Assembly: GCA_949284985.1 (NCBI GenBank)
Contig: CASDWY010000024.1
Span: 62,001 to 126,000 of the forward strand
Source: an uncultured bacterium
Lineage (GTDB): Bacteria; Cyanobacteriota; Vampirovibrionia; Gastranaerophilales; Gastranaerophilaceae
Length of the DNA stretch: 64,000 bases
Direction of reading: 5' to 3'
Under the pieces are notes generated by a model that worked only from the letters and a program-made list of their open reading frames with translations, had not been told where the DNA came from and did no database searches. The translations under genes were made by a program, and so were the position numbers. Below, in pieces: positions 16,743 to 24,901 of this stretch (positions are counted from its first letter, which is position 1; every line of letters begins with the position of its first letter).

Positions 16743-18389
16743 ATGCGATATAAAATTTTAATGTTGTTAATTTCTTTAATTTTGTCGTTTGGACAAGCTT
16801 TTTGTGAGCCTATGACCCCAAATCCTTTAATCAGTGTTGGGATTAGTGATAATAGTTTTCAGCGTTATTATTATAAAGAAAATACATTTTATGCCACAAA
16901 AAAATTAACAATCATCGAAAAAAATACAGGAAGAATTGTTAAAGTTGTTGAACCAAATATTCCTATTAAAGTTTTAATAAAAAATAATTTGTTTGAATTA
17001 TATGACGAAAAAAACTTGATTGAAAAGAATATACAGCCACCACTTGTTCTAAGTACAGAAAAAGATGGATTTTTAGGTATTTATAATTTAAAAAGGGCAG
17101 GGAAACCGGCATTGTATAGAGGGAAAATAGAGCTTGTTAAACCAAAATGTAAAGAAAATATGTTTTTAACCAATAATGTTCTTAATCTTGAAACATATTT
17201 GCTTGGAGTTGTGCCAAATGAAATGCCTGTAAAATTTGGATTAGAAGCATTAAAGGCACAAGCTGTTGCAGCAAGGAATTATGCGCTTAGACCGAGAGAA
17301 AAAAAATACCACGAGTTTGATGTTTGTGATAGTGTAGCTTGTCAAGTTTATTTTGGTGCTAATACAGAATCTCCTTTAGCAACTCAAGCTGTTAATGAAA
17401 CAAGAGGTTTAGTTGCTTTTTATAAAAATGATATTATTTTGGCATTATATAGTTCTACTGCGGGAGGTTATACAGAAAGTTATGAAAATGCTTTTTTACC
17501 TAAAGATGGAAAAACATATCCTTATTTAAAAGCAGTACCTGATAATAAAAAAACTCCTACTTTAAGCAATGAAGAAAATGCAAGAAATTTTTATAAGTCA
17601 ACTCCAGATACATATGATAATAAATCTGTTTATTTTAGATGGACAAGAGAATGGACCCGAGAGGAGTTGGAAAAAGTTCTAAAATCAGGTTTATCAGCGG
17701 CTTATAAATCCGGGTATGCAAGTCCGGAATTAAAATCTGCGGAAGATTTTGGAGTACTTAAAGAAATTAAAGTTGTAAAAAGAGGAGAGTCGGGAAAAAT
17801 TATTTCTATGGAAATAATTACAGATAAAACAAAGTTTTTTGTTGAAAAAGAACTTACTATTCGCCGATTATTTAAAATGAATGGCAAAGCGTTGCCTAGT
17901 GCTAATGTAATTTTCGAACAGGAATTTGATAAAGATAATAACCTTGTTAATATAAAAGCCTATGGTGGTGGTTATGGTCATGGTGTTGGAATGAGCCAAT
18001 TTGGAGCAAGCGCTATGGCAGAAAAAGGTAAAACTTTTGATGAGATTTTGCAGCATTATTATTCTGATATAGAACTTGTGCTTGTACCAATAGAGCTTAA
18101 TAGTGATTTTCAAAATAATATTGCTTTGTATGACTTCTTTTTAGAAAAAAAACACGCAAATTTAATAATTGAAAATAAATTTTCATATATAGAAATGAAA
18201 GTTGTTATTAATGGTAAAGAGTTTAATTTAAAAGCACAACCAAGTCTTAGCAGAAAGTATTCTGTTGATATTTCACAATACTTAACGCAAGGGGATAATA
18301 AAGTGTATTTTTTCTATCCTTTAGATAATAATAAAAGTAAATCTGTTAAAGTTTTTATTGAACTGTATGGAATAAGAGATGACAAGTAA
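16743..18389 (+). CDS. SpoIID/LytB-domain peptidoglycan-processing protein
   Basis: SpoIID-type proteins are lytic transglycosylases that act on denuded glycan strands, or amidase enhancers. The 548-aa protein has a signal peptide (cut after about QAFC/EP, residue 22), the SpoIID core LETYLLGVVPNEMP followed by ALKAQAVAARNYAL (near 150-180, containing the catalytic-type Glu), SSTAGGYTE, and the C-terminal GYGHGVGMSQFGASAMA (about 405-420). A further 100 residues of beta-rich sequence follow. There is no sporulation context; in Cyanobacteria and other non-sporulating bacteria such proteins remodel the wall. It overlaps murJ by 11 bases, so wall processing and lipid II export are co-expressed. 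Confidence 0.9.
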   Translation: MRYKILMLLISLILSFGQAFCEPMTPNPLISVGISDNSFQRYYYKENTFYATKKLTIIEKNTGRIVKVVEPNIPIKVLIKNNLFELYDEKNLIEKNIQPPLVLSTEKDGFLGIYNLKRAGKPALYRGKIELVKPKCKENMFLTNNVLNLETYLLGVVPNEMPVKFGLEALKAQAVAARNYALRPREKKYHEFDVCDSVACQVYFGANTESPLATQAVNETRGLVAFYKNDIILALYSSTAGGYTESYENAFLPKDGKTYPYLKAVPDNKKTPTLSNEENARNFYKSTPDTYDNKSVYFRWTREWTREELEKVLKSGLSAAYKSGYASPELKSAEDFGVLKEIKVVKRGESGKIISMEIITDKTKFFVEKELTIRRLFKMNGKALPSANVIFEQEFDKDNNLVNIKAYGGGYGHGVGMSQFGASAMAEKGKTFDEILQHYYSDIELVLVPIELNSDFQNNIALYDFFLEKKHANLIIENKFSYIEMKVVINGKEFNLKAQPSLSRKYSVDISQYLTQGDNKVYFFYPLDNNKSKSVKVFIELYGIRDDK

Positions 18390-19950
18390 TGTCGCACAAA
18401 AATCAGAAAGCCTTTTAAAGTCTGCTTGGATGATTGCAGTTGTAATTGTGATAAGTAAATTAATTGGATTTTTGCGTGATATAGTTACTGCAAATTTTTA
18501 TGGGGCAGGACTTGTTTCAGATTCTTATTTTTATGCTTATCAAATACCATCTTTGGCATTAATATTGTTAGGCGGTGTTGGGGGACCTTTTCATAGTGCA
18601 GTGGTGAGTGTTTTTTCTAAACTTATTCCTGCCGGTGCAAATAAGGCTGATGAGCAGTTAAATAAACTTTTTAATACGTTTTTAACAGCTACATTAATTG
18701 TTTTTGTTATATTAGGGGTGCTTATTTTTACGTTTTCGGATGTAATAATGAACATTATAATTTCAAATGGATCTAATGAGCTTGTTAATTTAGCTTCGCA
18801 GCATTTAAAAATTATGTCACCGGTTTTTGTTATTGGAGGTATTGTTGGTATTTATTATGGAATATTAGTTTCATATAAAAAATTTATGATTCCTAATATT
18901 TCTCCTATTTTAATGAGCTTAGCAATTATTATAATTATTTCTCTTGTAAAAAATGACGATAATGGAACTATGCTTGCTGTTGCTACAACAGTAGGTGCGG
19001 TTTGTCAGTTTCTTTTTCAACTACCAAAAATTAGGCAATTGGGTTTTAGATTTAAGCCAAATTTTGATTTTTTTTGTAATGAAAAATTTAAAAATATAAT
19101 TGAATTACTTTTTCCTGCTATTTTAAGTTCTACGGTTGGACAAATACATATATATGTTGATATGTTTTTTGCTTCGTCGCTTAAAGAAGGAGCTTGGTCT
19201 GCGATTGGTTATGCAAATAGAATTTTTCAGTTTCCTGTTGGGATTTTAGTAACTGCTTTTCTTGTTCCTTTATTCCCTTTGTTTTCAAGACTTGTTGCTG
19301 ATAAAGATTATGATGGAATAAGATATTATTTTAATAAGGGTGTTGGGTTATTAAATTTTGCAACTTTTCCAATTTTAATAGCAATTGTTTTGCTTGGTTA
19401 TGATGGAGTAAAGCTTGTGTTTGAGCGTGGCGAATTTGGTTCTGACGCAACTTTTATGGTCTCTGAGGCGTTATTATTCTTGTCTGTTTCTCTTCTCCCT
19501 TATGTCTTTAGAGATTCAATTACTAGAGTTTATTATGCGTTTAATGATTCTAAAACGCCTTTTTATGTTGCTTTCAGCTCTATTATTTTAAAAGCTTTAT
19601 TAAATTGGTTTATGGTTCCAACTCTTGGGATTGGTGGTATTACGTTGTCAACGTCTCTTGTTACTTTGTGGAATGCAATAATTCTTGGATGTTTAATTAG
19701 GAAAAAAATGAGTTTTGGTTTGCGAAAGTATTTTGTAGATTTAACAAAAATGTTTTTTATATCAATTTTGACTTATTTAGTTTGTTTAGTTTTTTATAAT
19801 TTAATTATTTCTTTGAATTTGCCGTTGATAATAAATCTTTTTGTTATGCTTCTGATAATTTGTCTTGTTTATGGCATATTAGTTTTGTTATTTAAAGTTG
19901 AGTATGCATATGAGCTTTTAAATAGGATTAAGGCAAAATGTTTAAAATAA
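18379..19950 (+). CDS. murJ: lipid II flippase MurJ (MviN)
   Basis: MurJ flips lipid II across the inner membrane for peptidoglycan assembly. The 523-aa protein has about 14 membrane segments and the family features: the N-terminal ISKLIGFLRDIVTANFYG, GPFHSAVVSVFSKL, the GQIHIYVDMFFAS segment and the PVGILVTAFLVPLFPLFSRL motif. The start overlaps the end of the SpoIID-like gene and GGAATAAGAG acts as ribosome binding site. tsaC overlaps its 3' end by 13 bases. Functionally it belongs with uppP (32.8 kb), ftsI and murE (50-53 kb). Confidence 0.96.
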   Translation: MTSNVAQKSESLLKSAWMIAVVIVISKLIGFLRDIVTANFYGAGLVSDSYFYAYQIPSLALILLGGVGGPFHSAVVSVFSKLIPAGANKADEQLNKLFNTFLTATLIVFVILGVLIFTFSDVIMNIIISNGSNELVNLASQHLKIMSPVFVIGGIVGIYYGILVSYKKFMIPNISPILMSLAIIIIISLVKNDDNGTMLAVATTVGAVCQFLFQLPKIRQLGFRFKPNFDFFCNEKFKNIIELLFPAILSSTVGQIHIYVDMFFASSLKEGAWSAIGYANRIFQFPVGILVTAFLVPLFPLFSRLVADKDYDGIRYYFNKGVGLLNFATFPILIAIVLLGYDGVKLVFERGEFGSDATFMVSEALLFLSVSLLPYVFRDSITRVYYAFNDSKTPFYVAFSSIILKALLNWFMVPTLGIGGITLSTSLVTLWNAIILGCLIRKKMSFGLRKYFVDLTKMFFISILTYLVCLVFYNLIISLNLPLIINLFVMLLIICLVYGILVLLFKVEYAYELLNRIKAKCLK

Positions 19951-20513
19951 ATGAAATTTTGAAAAAAGATGGAGTAATTTCCTTTGTTACTGATACGGTT
20001 TGGGGTATAGGCTGCTTACCGCATTCGGGAATTGCTGTAGAAAAAATTTATGAAATAAAAGGTCGTAATCGTTCTAAGCCTTTAATATTAATGTCTAATT
20101 CTTTAGAATATCTTTTGCCCTACGTAGAGAATTTATCCCAAACAGCAAAAAATCTTGCAGGAAAATATTTTCCAGGAGCAATAACACTTGTTGTTAATAA
20201 GTCAGACAAAACTCCGGAATTTATAACTAGCGGTATGAATACAGTGGGAATAAGAATTCCAAATAATGAAATTTTTAAAACTCTTTGTGAAAATGTAGAA
20301 GGACATGTATTAGCAACAACTAGTGCAAATCTTTCAGGTATGCCATCTGCAAAAAATTATAGAGAAGCTTTAACCTACATTGGAAATTTTGTTGATTATG
20401 TTCTCCCGGAAGAAAGCGATAAGGCTAAAGGGCTTGAATCTACAGTTGTTTTAGCGGTAAATGATGATGTTAAAATTTTGCGACAGGGTGCTGTCTTTAT
20501 AAATAATTTTTAA
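19938..20513 (+). CDS. tsaC: threonylcarbamoyl-AMP synthase (TsaC/Sua5/YrdC domain)
   Basis: TsaC makes threonylcarbamoyl-AMP from threonine, bicarbonate and ATP for the t6A modification at position 37 of ANN-decoding tRNAs. The YrdC domain fills the 191 aa: DTVWGIGCLPHS, EIKGRNRSKPLILM (KxR...SKP nucleotide site), FPGAITLVV and TTSANLSGMPSA. It has no C-terminal Sua5 domain, so it is the short TsaC form. AAGG lies a few bases before the ATG and the gene overlaps murJ by 13 bases. Two tRNA-Thr genes, substrates of t6A, occur at 47 kb. Confidence 0.94.
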   Translation: MFKINEILKKDGVISFVTDTVWGIGCLPHSGIAVEKIYEIKGRNRSKPLILMSNSLEYLLPYVENLSQTAKNLAGKYFPGAITLVVNKSDKTPEFITSGMNTVGIRIPNNEIFKTLCENVEGHVLATTSANLSGMPSAKNYREALTYIGNFVDYVLPEESDKAKGLESTVVLAVNDDVKILRQGAVFINNF

Positions 20514-20515
20514 TT

Positions 20516-20659
20516 ATGTTTAAGAGTTACCATTATTTAATATGCACATTTAAAAAAATTATTAGAAAAAAGATTAGAATTTTGCTTTTTGCTAAGGCTT
20601 TTGCAATTGATACTAATGTTGAAACTTCTACATTACGCAGAGTTGAAACAAAAAATTAA
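20516..20659 (+). CDS. possible small basic peptide, 47 aa
   Basis: An ATG two bases after the tsaC stop opens a 47-codon frame coding for a basic peptide with KKIIRKKIRILLFAKAFAI in the middle. There is no ribosome binding site, but re-initiation after tsaC is possible. Nothing is recognised. The reading frame may be chance. Confidence 0.25.
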   Translation: MFKSYHYLICTFKKIIRKKIRILLFAKAFAIDTNVETSTLRRVETKN

Positions 20660-20773
20660 AATATACAAACATATTGATTAATACGACTTGTACAAAAGTT
20701 TAATATTTTTTTTGGAGTTCATCAAAAAATATAAAAATTTTCCAAAAGAAAAATAATTTAAATAATGAATTGG

Positions 20774-22576
20774 TTAAGGATTTAATTTAGAAGTAATTTT
20801 TATTAAGTTAGCTTTTCTTATTCTTACATTTTTAGGGGTTATTTCAACGAGTTCGTCATCTTCAATATATTCTAAGCAATCTTCAAGAGACATTAGTCGT
20901 GGAGCTTGGAGTGTAACCATAACATCAGCAGTTGCGCTTCTCATATTTGTTAGTTTTTTTGTTTTACAAACGTTTATAGCAATATCTTGAAGTCTATTAC
21001 ATTCTCCAACAATCATACCGCGATATACTTTTGTTTTTGGTGTAATGAAAAATACCCCACGATCTTCAAATTGTGCTAAAGCATAAGGAATTGCTTCACC
21101 ATCTTCAAAAGCAACTAAAGATCCGTTTCTTTGGCGAGGGATATCGCCTGCATATGGTTTATAACTGTCATATGTATGATACATTATACCTTCGCCTCGA
21201 GTAATTCTTATAAACTCGCTTCTAAATCCAATTAAACCTCTTGCAGGAATAATAAAAGTCATATAAGAGCGATTGGTTAAAACTTGCATAGAAAGCATTT
21301 CAGCTTTTCTTCCTGCTAAGCGTTCAATACAGCTTCCGGCGTATTCTTCCGGGACATCGACAACAAGTTTTTCATATGGTTCACAATGTATATCATTAAT
21401 AGTTTTATATATAACTTGTGGTTTTGAAACTTGAAACTCATATCCTTCTCTTCGCATTGTTTCAATAAGGATACTAAGATGTAATTCTCCTCGTCCACTA
21501 ACTTTAAAGACATCTGTGCTATCTGTATCTTCTACTCTTAAACTTACGTTTTTTTCAAGTTCATGGTAAAGTCGTTTTCTTATTTGTCGACTGGTGACAA
21601 ATTTTCCTTCAGTTCCTGCAAATGGACTGTTATTTACAGAAAAATTCATTTGCAAGGTTGGCTCATCTACGTGAATAAGAGGAAGAGCCTTGGGTTCATT
21701 TAAAGACGAGATTGTTTCTCCAATTTGAATTTCAGGAAATCCAGCAATAGCAACAATGTCTCCTGCAGATGCTTCATCAATTTCAATTCTGCCAAGATCT
21801 TCAAATCCGTAAAGTTTTGCAATTTTTCCACGCTCAATTGAACCGTCTGCTTTTATTAATGAAACTTGTTCTTGAGATTTAATTTTTCCATTTACAATTC
21901 TTCCGGTTACAATTCTTCCTACGTAATCATTATAATCAAGAGTTGTTGCTTGGAACTGTAATGTTTCATTTTCATTACCAACCGGTGGATTTATATATTC
22001 TATAATTGCATCTAAAAGTGGAGTGATGTCTTTTGATTCATCTTCGAGTTCTTTTTTGGCAAAACCCTGTAAGCTGCTTGCAAAAATATATGGAAAATCT
22101 AGCAGATATTCATTTTCGGTTAATTCTGTAAAAAGATCAAAAACCTTATCTAATGCATTATGGGGATCTGCTGCGGGTTTGTCAATTTTATTAATAACGA
22201 CTAAAACTCTTATTCCAAGTTCTAAAGCTTTAGATAGTACAAATCTTGTCTGTGGCATCGGACCTTCTGCTGCATCTACAATTAACAATGCTCCATCTAC
22301 CATACCTAAGACTCGCTCAACTTCTCCACCAAAATCTGCGTGACCTGGGGTATCTACTACATTTATTTTGTATCCTTTATAATTTATGGCAATGTTTTTT
22401 GATAATATTGTTATTCCTCGTTCTTTTTCAAGATCATTACTATCTAAAACTCGTTCCTGTACAACTTGATTTTCTCTAAAAGCACCGCTTTGTTTTAGCA
22501 TACAATCAACTAATGTTGTTTTTCCGTGATCAACGTGTGCAATTATGGCTATATTTCTAATTTTTTCGTTATTCAT
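20774..22576 (-). CDS. typA: ribosome-associated GTPase TypA/BipA
   Basis: TypA is an EF-G-like GTPase that aids ribosome assembly and stress adaptation. The G domain shows [41 protein letters not shown] and the SSLQG segment; the EF-G-like domains follow and the C-terminal TypA domain contains RGLIGFRSEFI and the conserved GEAIPYALAQFEDRG stretch. The start at 22576 (MNNEKIRNIAII) is preceded by GCAGGAAAC; an upstream in-frame ATG would add 16 unrelated residues. The protein has 600 aa, as usual. The gene stands alone. Confidence 0.97.
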   Translation of the reverse strand: MNNEKIRNIAIIAHVDHGKTTLVDCMLKQSGAFRENQVVQERVLDSNDLEKERGITILSKNIAINYKGYKINVVDTPGHADFGGEVERVLGMVDGALLIVDAAEGPMPQTRFVLSKALELGIRVLVVINKIDKPAADPHNALDKVFDLFTELTENEYLLDFPYIFASSLQGFAKKELEDESKDITPLLDAIIEYINPPVGNENETLQFQATTLDYNDYVGRIVTGRIVNGKIKSQEQVSLIKADGSIERGKIAKLYGFEDLGRIEIDEASAGDIVAIAGFPEIQIGETISSLNEPKALPLIHVDEPTLQMNFSVNNSPFAGTEGKFVTSRQIRKRLYHELEKNVSLRVEDTDSTDVFKVSGRGELHLSILIETMRREGYEFQVSKPQVIYKTINDIHCEPYEKLVVDVPEEYAGSCIERLAGRKAEMLSMQVLTNRSYMTFIIPARGLIGFRSEFIRITRGEGIMYHTYDSYKPYAGDIPRQRNGSLVAFEDGEAIPYALAQFEDRGVFFITPKTKVYRGMIVGECNRLQDIAINVCKTKKLTNMRSATADVMVTLQAPRLMSLEDCLEYIEDDELVEITPKNVRIRKANLIKITSKLNP

Positions 22577-22650
22577 TTTGTTTCCTGCTATATGTTTGGG
22601 TCTTATAACACCATAATATAACAAAAATTTTTACACGAAAATAAAAAATA

Positions 22651-22676
22651 AAAAAAAGAGCCTTTTTGAAAGGCTC
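22651..22676 (-). terminator. intrinsic terminator
   Basis: GAGCCTTT and AAAGGCTC (22658-22665 and 22669-22676) form an 8-bp GC-containing stem with a 3-base loop; on the minus strand it is followed by seven T residues. Confidence 0.8.
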
Positions 22677-22827
22677 CTGGAATGAAATCTTTTTACATTC
22701 CTCGTTGTGTGTGAAGTGTGTGAAAGTGTGGTGATAAATGTGTGTTTTAAATTTCTCTTAATTCTCTCTGGGTGGTCTTAACCGAGTTGTGTTTATCTTA
22801 CATTTATATAAAAAAATGCTTATATAA
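22651..22827 (-). ncRNA. candidate small RNA or long 3' UTR downstream of aspS
   Basis: The 342-base gap 22577-22918 holds no gene that I can support. On the minus strand, after the aspS hairpin (22828-22862), it continues for about 180 bases and ends in a second full intrinsic terminator (22651-22676). Directly before that terminator a second hairpin forms from GGAATG and CATTCC (around 22678-22700). The stretch between about 22700 and 22750 is a single-stranded-looking CA-rich run (repeats of TTCACACAC type on this strand). Two terminators in a row with a structured 3' end suggest a separate small RNA; a long 3' UTR from read-through is the alternative. Confidence 0.35.
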
Positions 22828-22862
22828 AATATTGCCCTTTTGTATATAAAAAGAGCAATATT
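22828..22862 (-). terminator. hairpin after aspS
   Basis: On the minus strand AATATTGCTCTTTT and AAAAGGGCAATATT pair over 14 positions (one G-U pair) with a 7-base loop, 56 bases after the aspS stop, followed by a weak T-tract (TTATATAAGC). It is probably the primary aspS terminator or a 3'-end stabiliser. Confidence 0.6.
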
Positions 22863-22918
22863 TGCTTAACATATGTTTACATATTTGGTTTAAAGTCAAT
22901 CAGAGTTTTAATTTAAAC

Positions 22919-24703
22919 TTATTTGTTTGTCATTGGTTTTTCTCTAAGTTTAAGATGTAGTTCTCTTAATTGTTCTTCAGAAGCATGTCCAGGGGCGTCA
23001 GTCATAAGACATTTTGCATTAGAATTTTTAGGAAACGCAATAACATCACGGATGCTATCAGTTCTTGCTAAAAGTGCAACTAATCTATCTAAACCAATTG
23101 CAAGACCGGCATGTGGTGGAGTTCCATATTTAAAGGCATTTACAAGATATTCAAATTTTTCATGAACATCTTGTTCACTAAGACCTAACGCTTTAAATAC
23201 ACGTTGTTGTAGTTCACTGTCATGAATTCTAACGCTTCCGCCACCTAATTCATTTCCGTTATAAATGATGTCATAAGCAACAGATCTGCAGTTACCCGGA
23301 TCAGTTTCCATTTTATCTAAATCTTCAAGATTTGGCGATGTAAATGGATGGTGAACAGACATAAATCTTTGTTCTTCTTCTGAAAATTCAAACATTGGGA
23401 AGTCCACAACCCAAAGTAAATCGTGAATTGTTTTATCAATGAGATTGAGTTTTTCACCGAAGTGAAGACGAAGTCTGCCTAATACATCGAAAACAAGTTT
23501 TGGTTTGTCTGCAAGTAAGAAAACTATATCACCATTTTTAGCATTAGCGCGTGATTTAAATTGTTCAATTTGTTCTTCATTTAAAAATTTTAAGATTGGT
23601 GATTTAACGGTTCCATCTTCCATAAAAGTGACCCAAGCTAGACCTTTTGCCCCAAATGAAATTGCTAGACTTCTTATATCATCCATTTCTTTTCTTGAGT
23701 AGTTAGCTATTCCTTCTACTTTTAAAGCTCTAGCTGTTCCACCATTTTGTAAAACATCTTTTATTGCATCAAAAGTAGAATTCATAAGAATATCGGAAAT
23801 ATCAAATAATTCCATACCAAAACGAGTGTCTGGCTTATCTGAACCATATTTTTCCATTGCTTCTTTGTAAGTAATTCGTTTAAATGGTGGTTTTACTTCA
23901 ACTTCTGCTTGCTTGAAAGCTTCTACTATAAGCCCTTCTACAAGGTTGATAATATCATCTTGTTCAACAAAAGACATTTCAAGGTCAACTTGTGTAAATT
24001 CAGGCTGTCTATCTGCTCGTAGGTCTTCGTCTCTAAAACATTTTGCAATTTGGTAATATTTTTCAATTCCACCTACCATTAGAAGTTGTTTGAAAATTTG
24101 AGGTGACTGTGGAAGTGCATAAAATTTTCCTTCATGAACTCTTGACGGAACTAAGTAATCTCTTGCACCTTCTGGGCTTGTGTTTATTAATATTGGTGTT
24201 TCAACTTCCATAAAATCTTGATTATTAAGATAATTTCTAATAGCGGAAACTATTTTATGTCTAAGTTGAAGTTTTTTTAGCATTGGTTCACGACGAAGAT
24301 CCAAATAACGATATTTTAATCTTACATCTTCTGAAACATTTTCATCATCCAAAACAAACGGAAGTGTTTCTGATTTAGAAAGAACAGTAATTTTTTCCGG
24401 ATACATTTCAACTTCACCTGTTGGATATTTTGCATTATATGTTTCTTCTGGGCGGACAGAAACTTTACCTTCAACAGTTATAACAAATTCATTTTTTAAA
24501 GTTTCAAATACTTTGTGAACTTCTGGATTTATTTGAGGATCTGCAACTATTTGAAAAAATCCTGAACGATCTCTAAGTTCAACAAAAATAATACCGCCAA
24601 GATCTCTTATAGTTGAAACCCAACCGGAAAGTTTTACTTCTTCATTGATATTTTTTCCTCTTAATTCGCCGCATTTATGGCTTTTCATTGATGTAATTTG
24701 CAT
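22919..24703 (-). CDS. aspS: aspartyl-tRNA synthetase
   Basis: AspRS charges tRNA-Asp; the bacterial-type enzyme has an N-terminal anticodon-binding OB fold, a class II catalytic core and a GAD insertion. Visible here are the OB fold (LSGWVSTIRDLGGIIFVELRDRSG), motif 2 (CFRDEDLRADRQPEFTQ) and motif 3 (GLAIGLDRLVALL). I start at 24703 (MQITSMKSHKC, 594 aa, standard length); the frame is open for 18 more codons upstream but these look non-coding, and AGAGAG precedes the chosen ATG. Because gatB is in the genome, the enzyme might be non-discriminating and also charge tRNA-Asn; sequence alone does not settle this, and the Leu in RDLGG is the residue I recall from discriminating enzymes. Confidence 0.97.
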   Translation of the reverse strand: MQITSMKSHKCGELRGKNINEEVKLSGWVSTIRDLGGIIFVELRDRSGFFQIVADPQINPEVHKVFETLKNEFVITVEGKVSVRPEETYNAKYPTGEVEMYPEKITVLSKSETLPFVLDDENVSEDVRLKYRYLDLRREPMLKKLQLRHKIVSAIRNYLNNQDFMEVETPILINTSPEGARDYLVPSRVHEGKFYALPQSPQIFKQLLMVGGIEKYYQIAKCFRDEDLRADRQPEFTQVDLEMSFVEQDDIINLVEGLIVEAFKQAEVEVKPPFKRITYKEAMEKYGSDKPDTRFGMELFDISDILMNSTFDAIKDVLQNGGTARALKVEGIANYSRKEMDDIRSLAISFGAKGLAWVTFMEDGTVKSPILKFLNEEQIEQFKSRANAKNGDIVFLLADKPKLVFDVLGRLRLHFGEKLNLIDKTIHDLLWVVDFPMFEFSEEEQRFMSVHHPFTSPNLEDLDKMETDPGNCRSVAYDIIYNGNELGGGSVRIHDSELQQRVFKALGLSEQDVHEKFEYLVNAFKYGTPPHAGLAIGLDRLVALLARTDSIRDVIAFPKNSNAKCLMTDAPGHASEEQLRELHLKLREKPMTNK

Positions 24704-24889
24704 AGTATTTCTCTCTATTTCTACCTTGTATAAATAATTTATAATAAAAAAACCCAATAATCAAAGAAATACATAAAAAATTCTAATATTTGTTAAAAAT
24801 AATTTTTTTATCTTTTATGAAATAAGAAAAGCTATAAAAATATAAAAAATATAGGCAATTCTAAGGATACCAATATATAAAATCAGGTA

Positions 24890-24895
24890 TAAAAT
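24890..24895 (+). promoter_or_regulatory. -10 element TAAAAT, 6 nt before ATG (predicted leaderless transcript)
   Basis: Within TATAAAAT the hexamer TAAAAT ends exactly six bases before the ATG at 24902, and the gene lacks a Shine-Dalgarno sequence. Confidence 0.4.
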
Positions 24896-24901
24896 AATAA
24901 T

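Noticed and set aside
22681-22796. Plus-strand short frame with Cys and Val (from the GTG-rich run near 22709)
   Set aside because: Only non-ATG starts, low-complexity GTGTGAA repeats, no ribosome binding site, and it lies antisense to a better supported RNA candidate.
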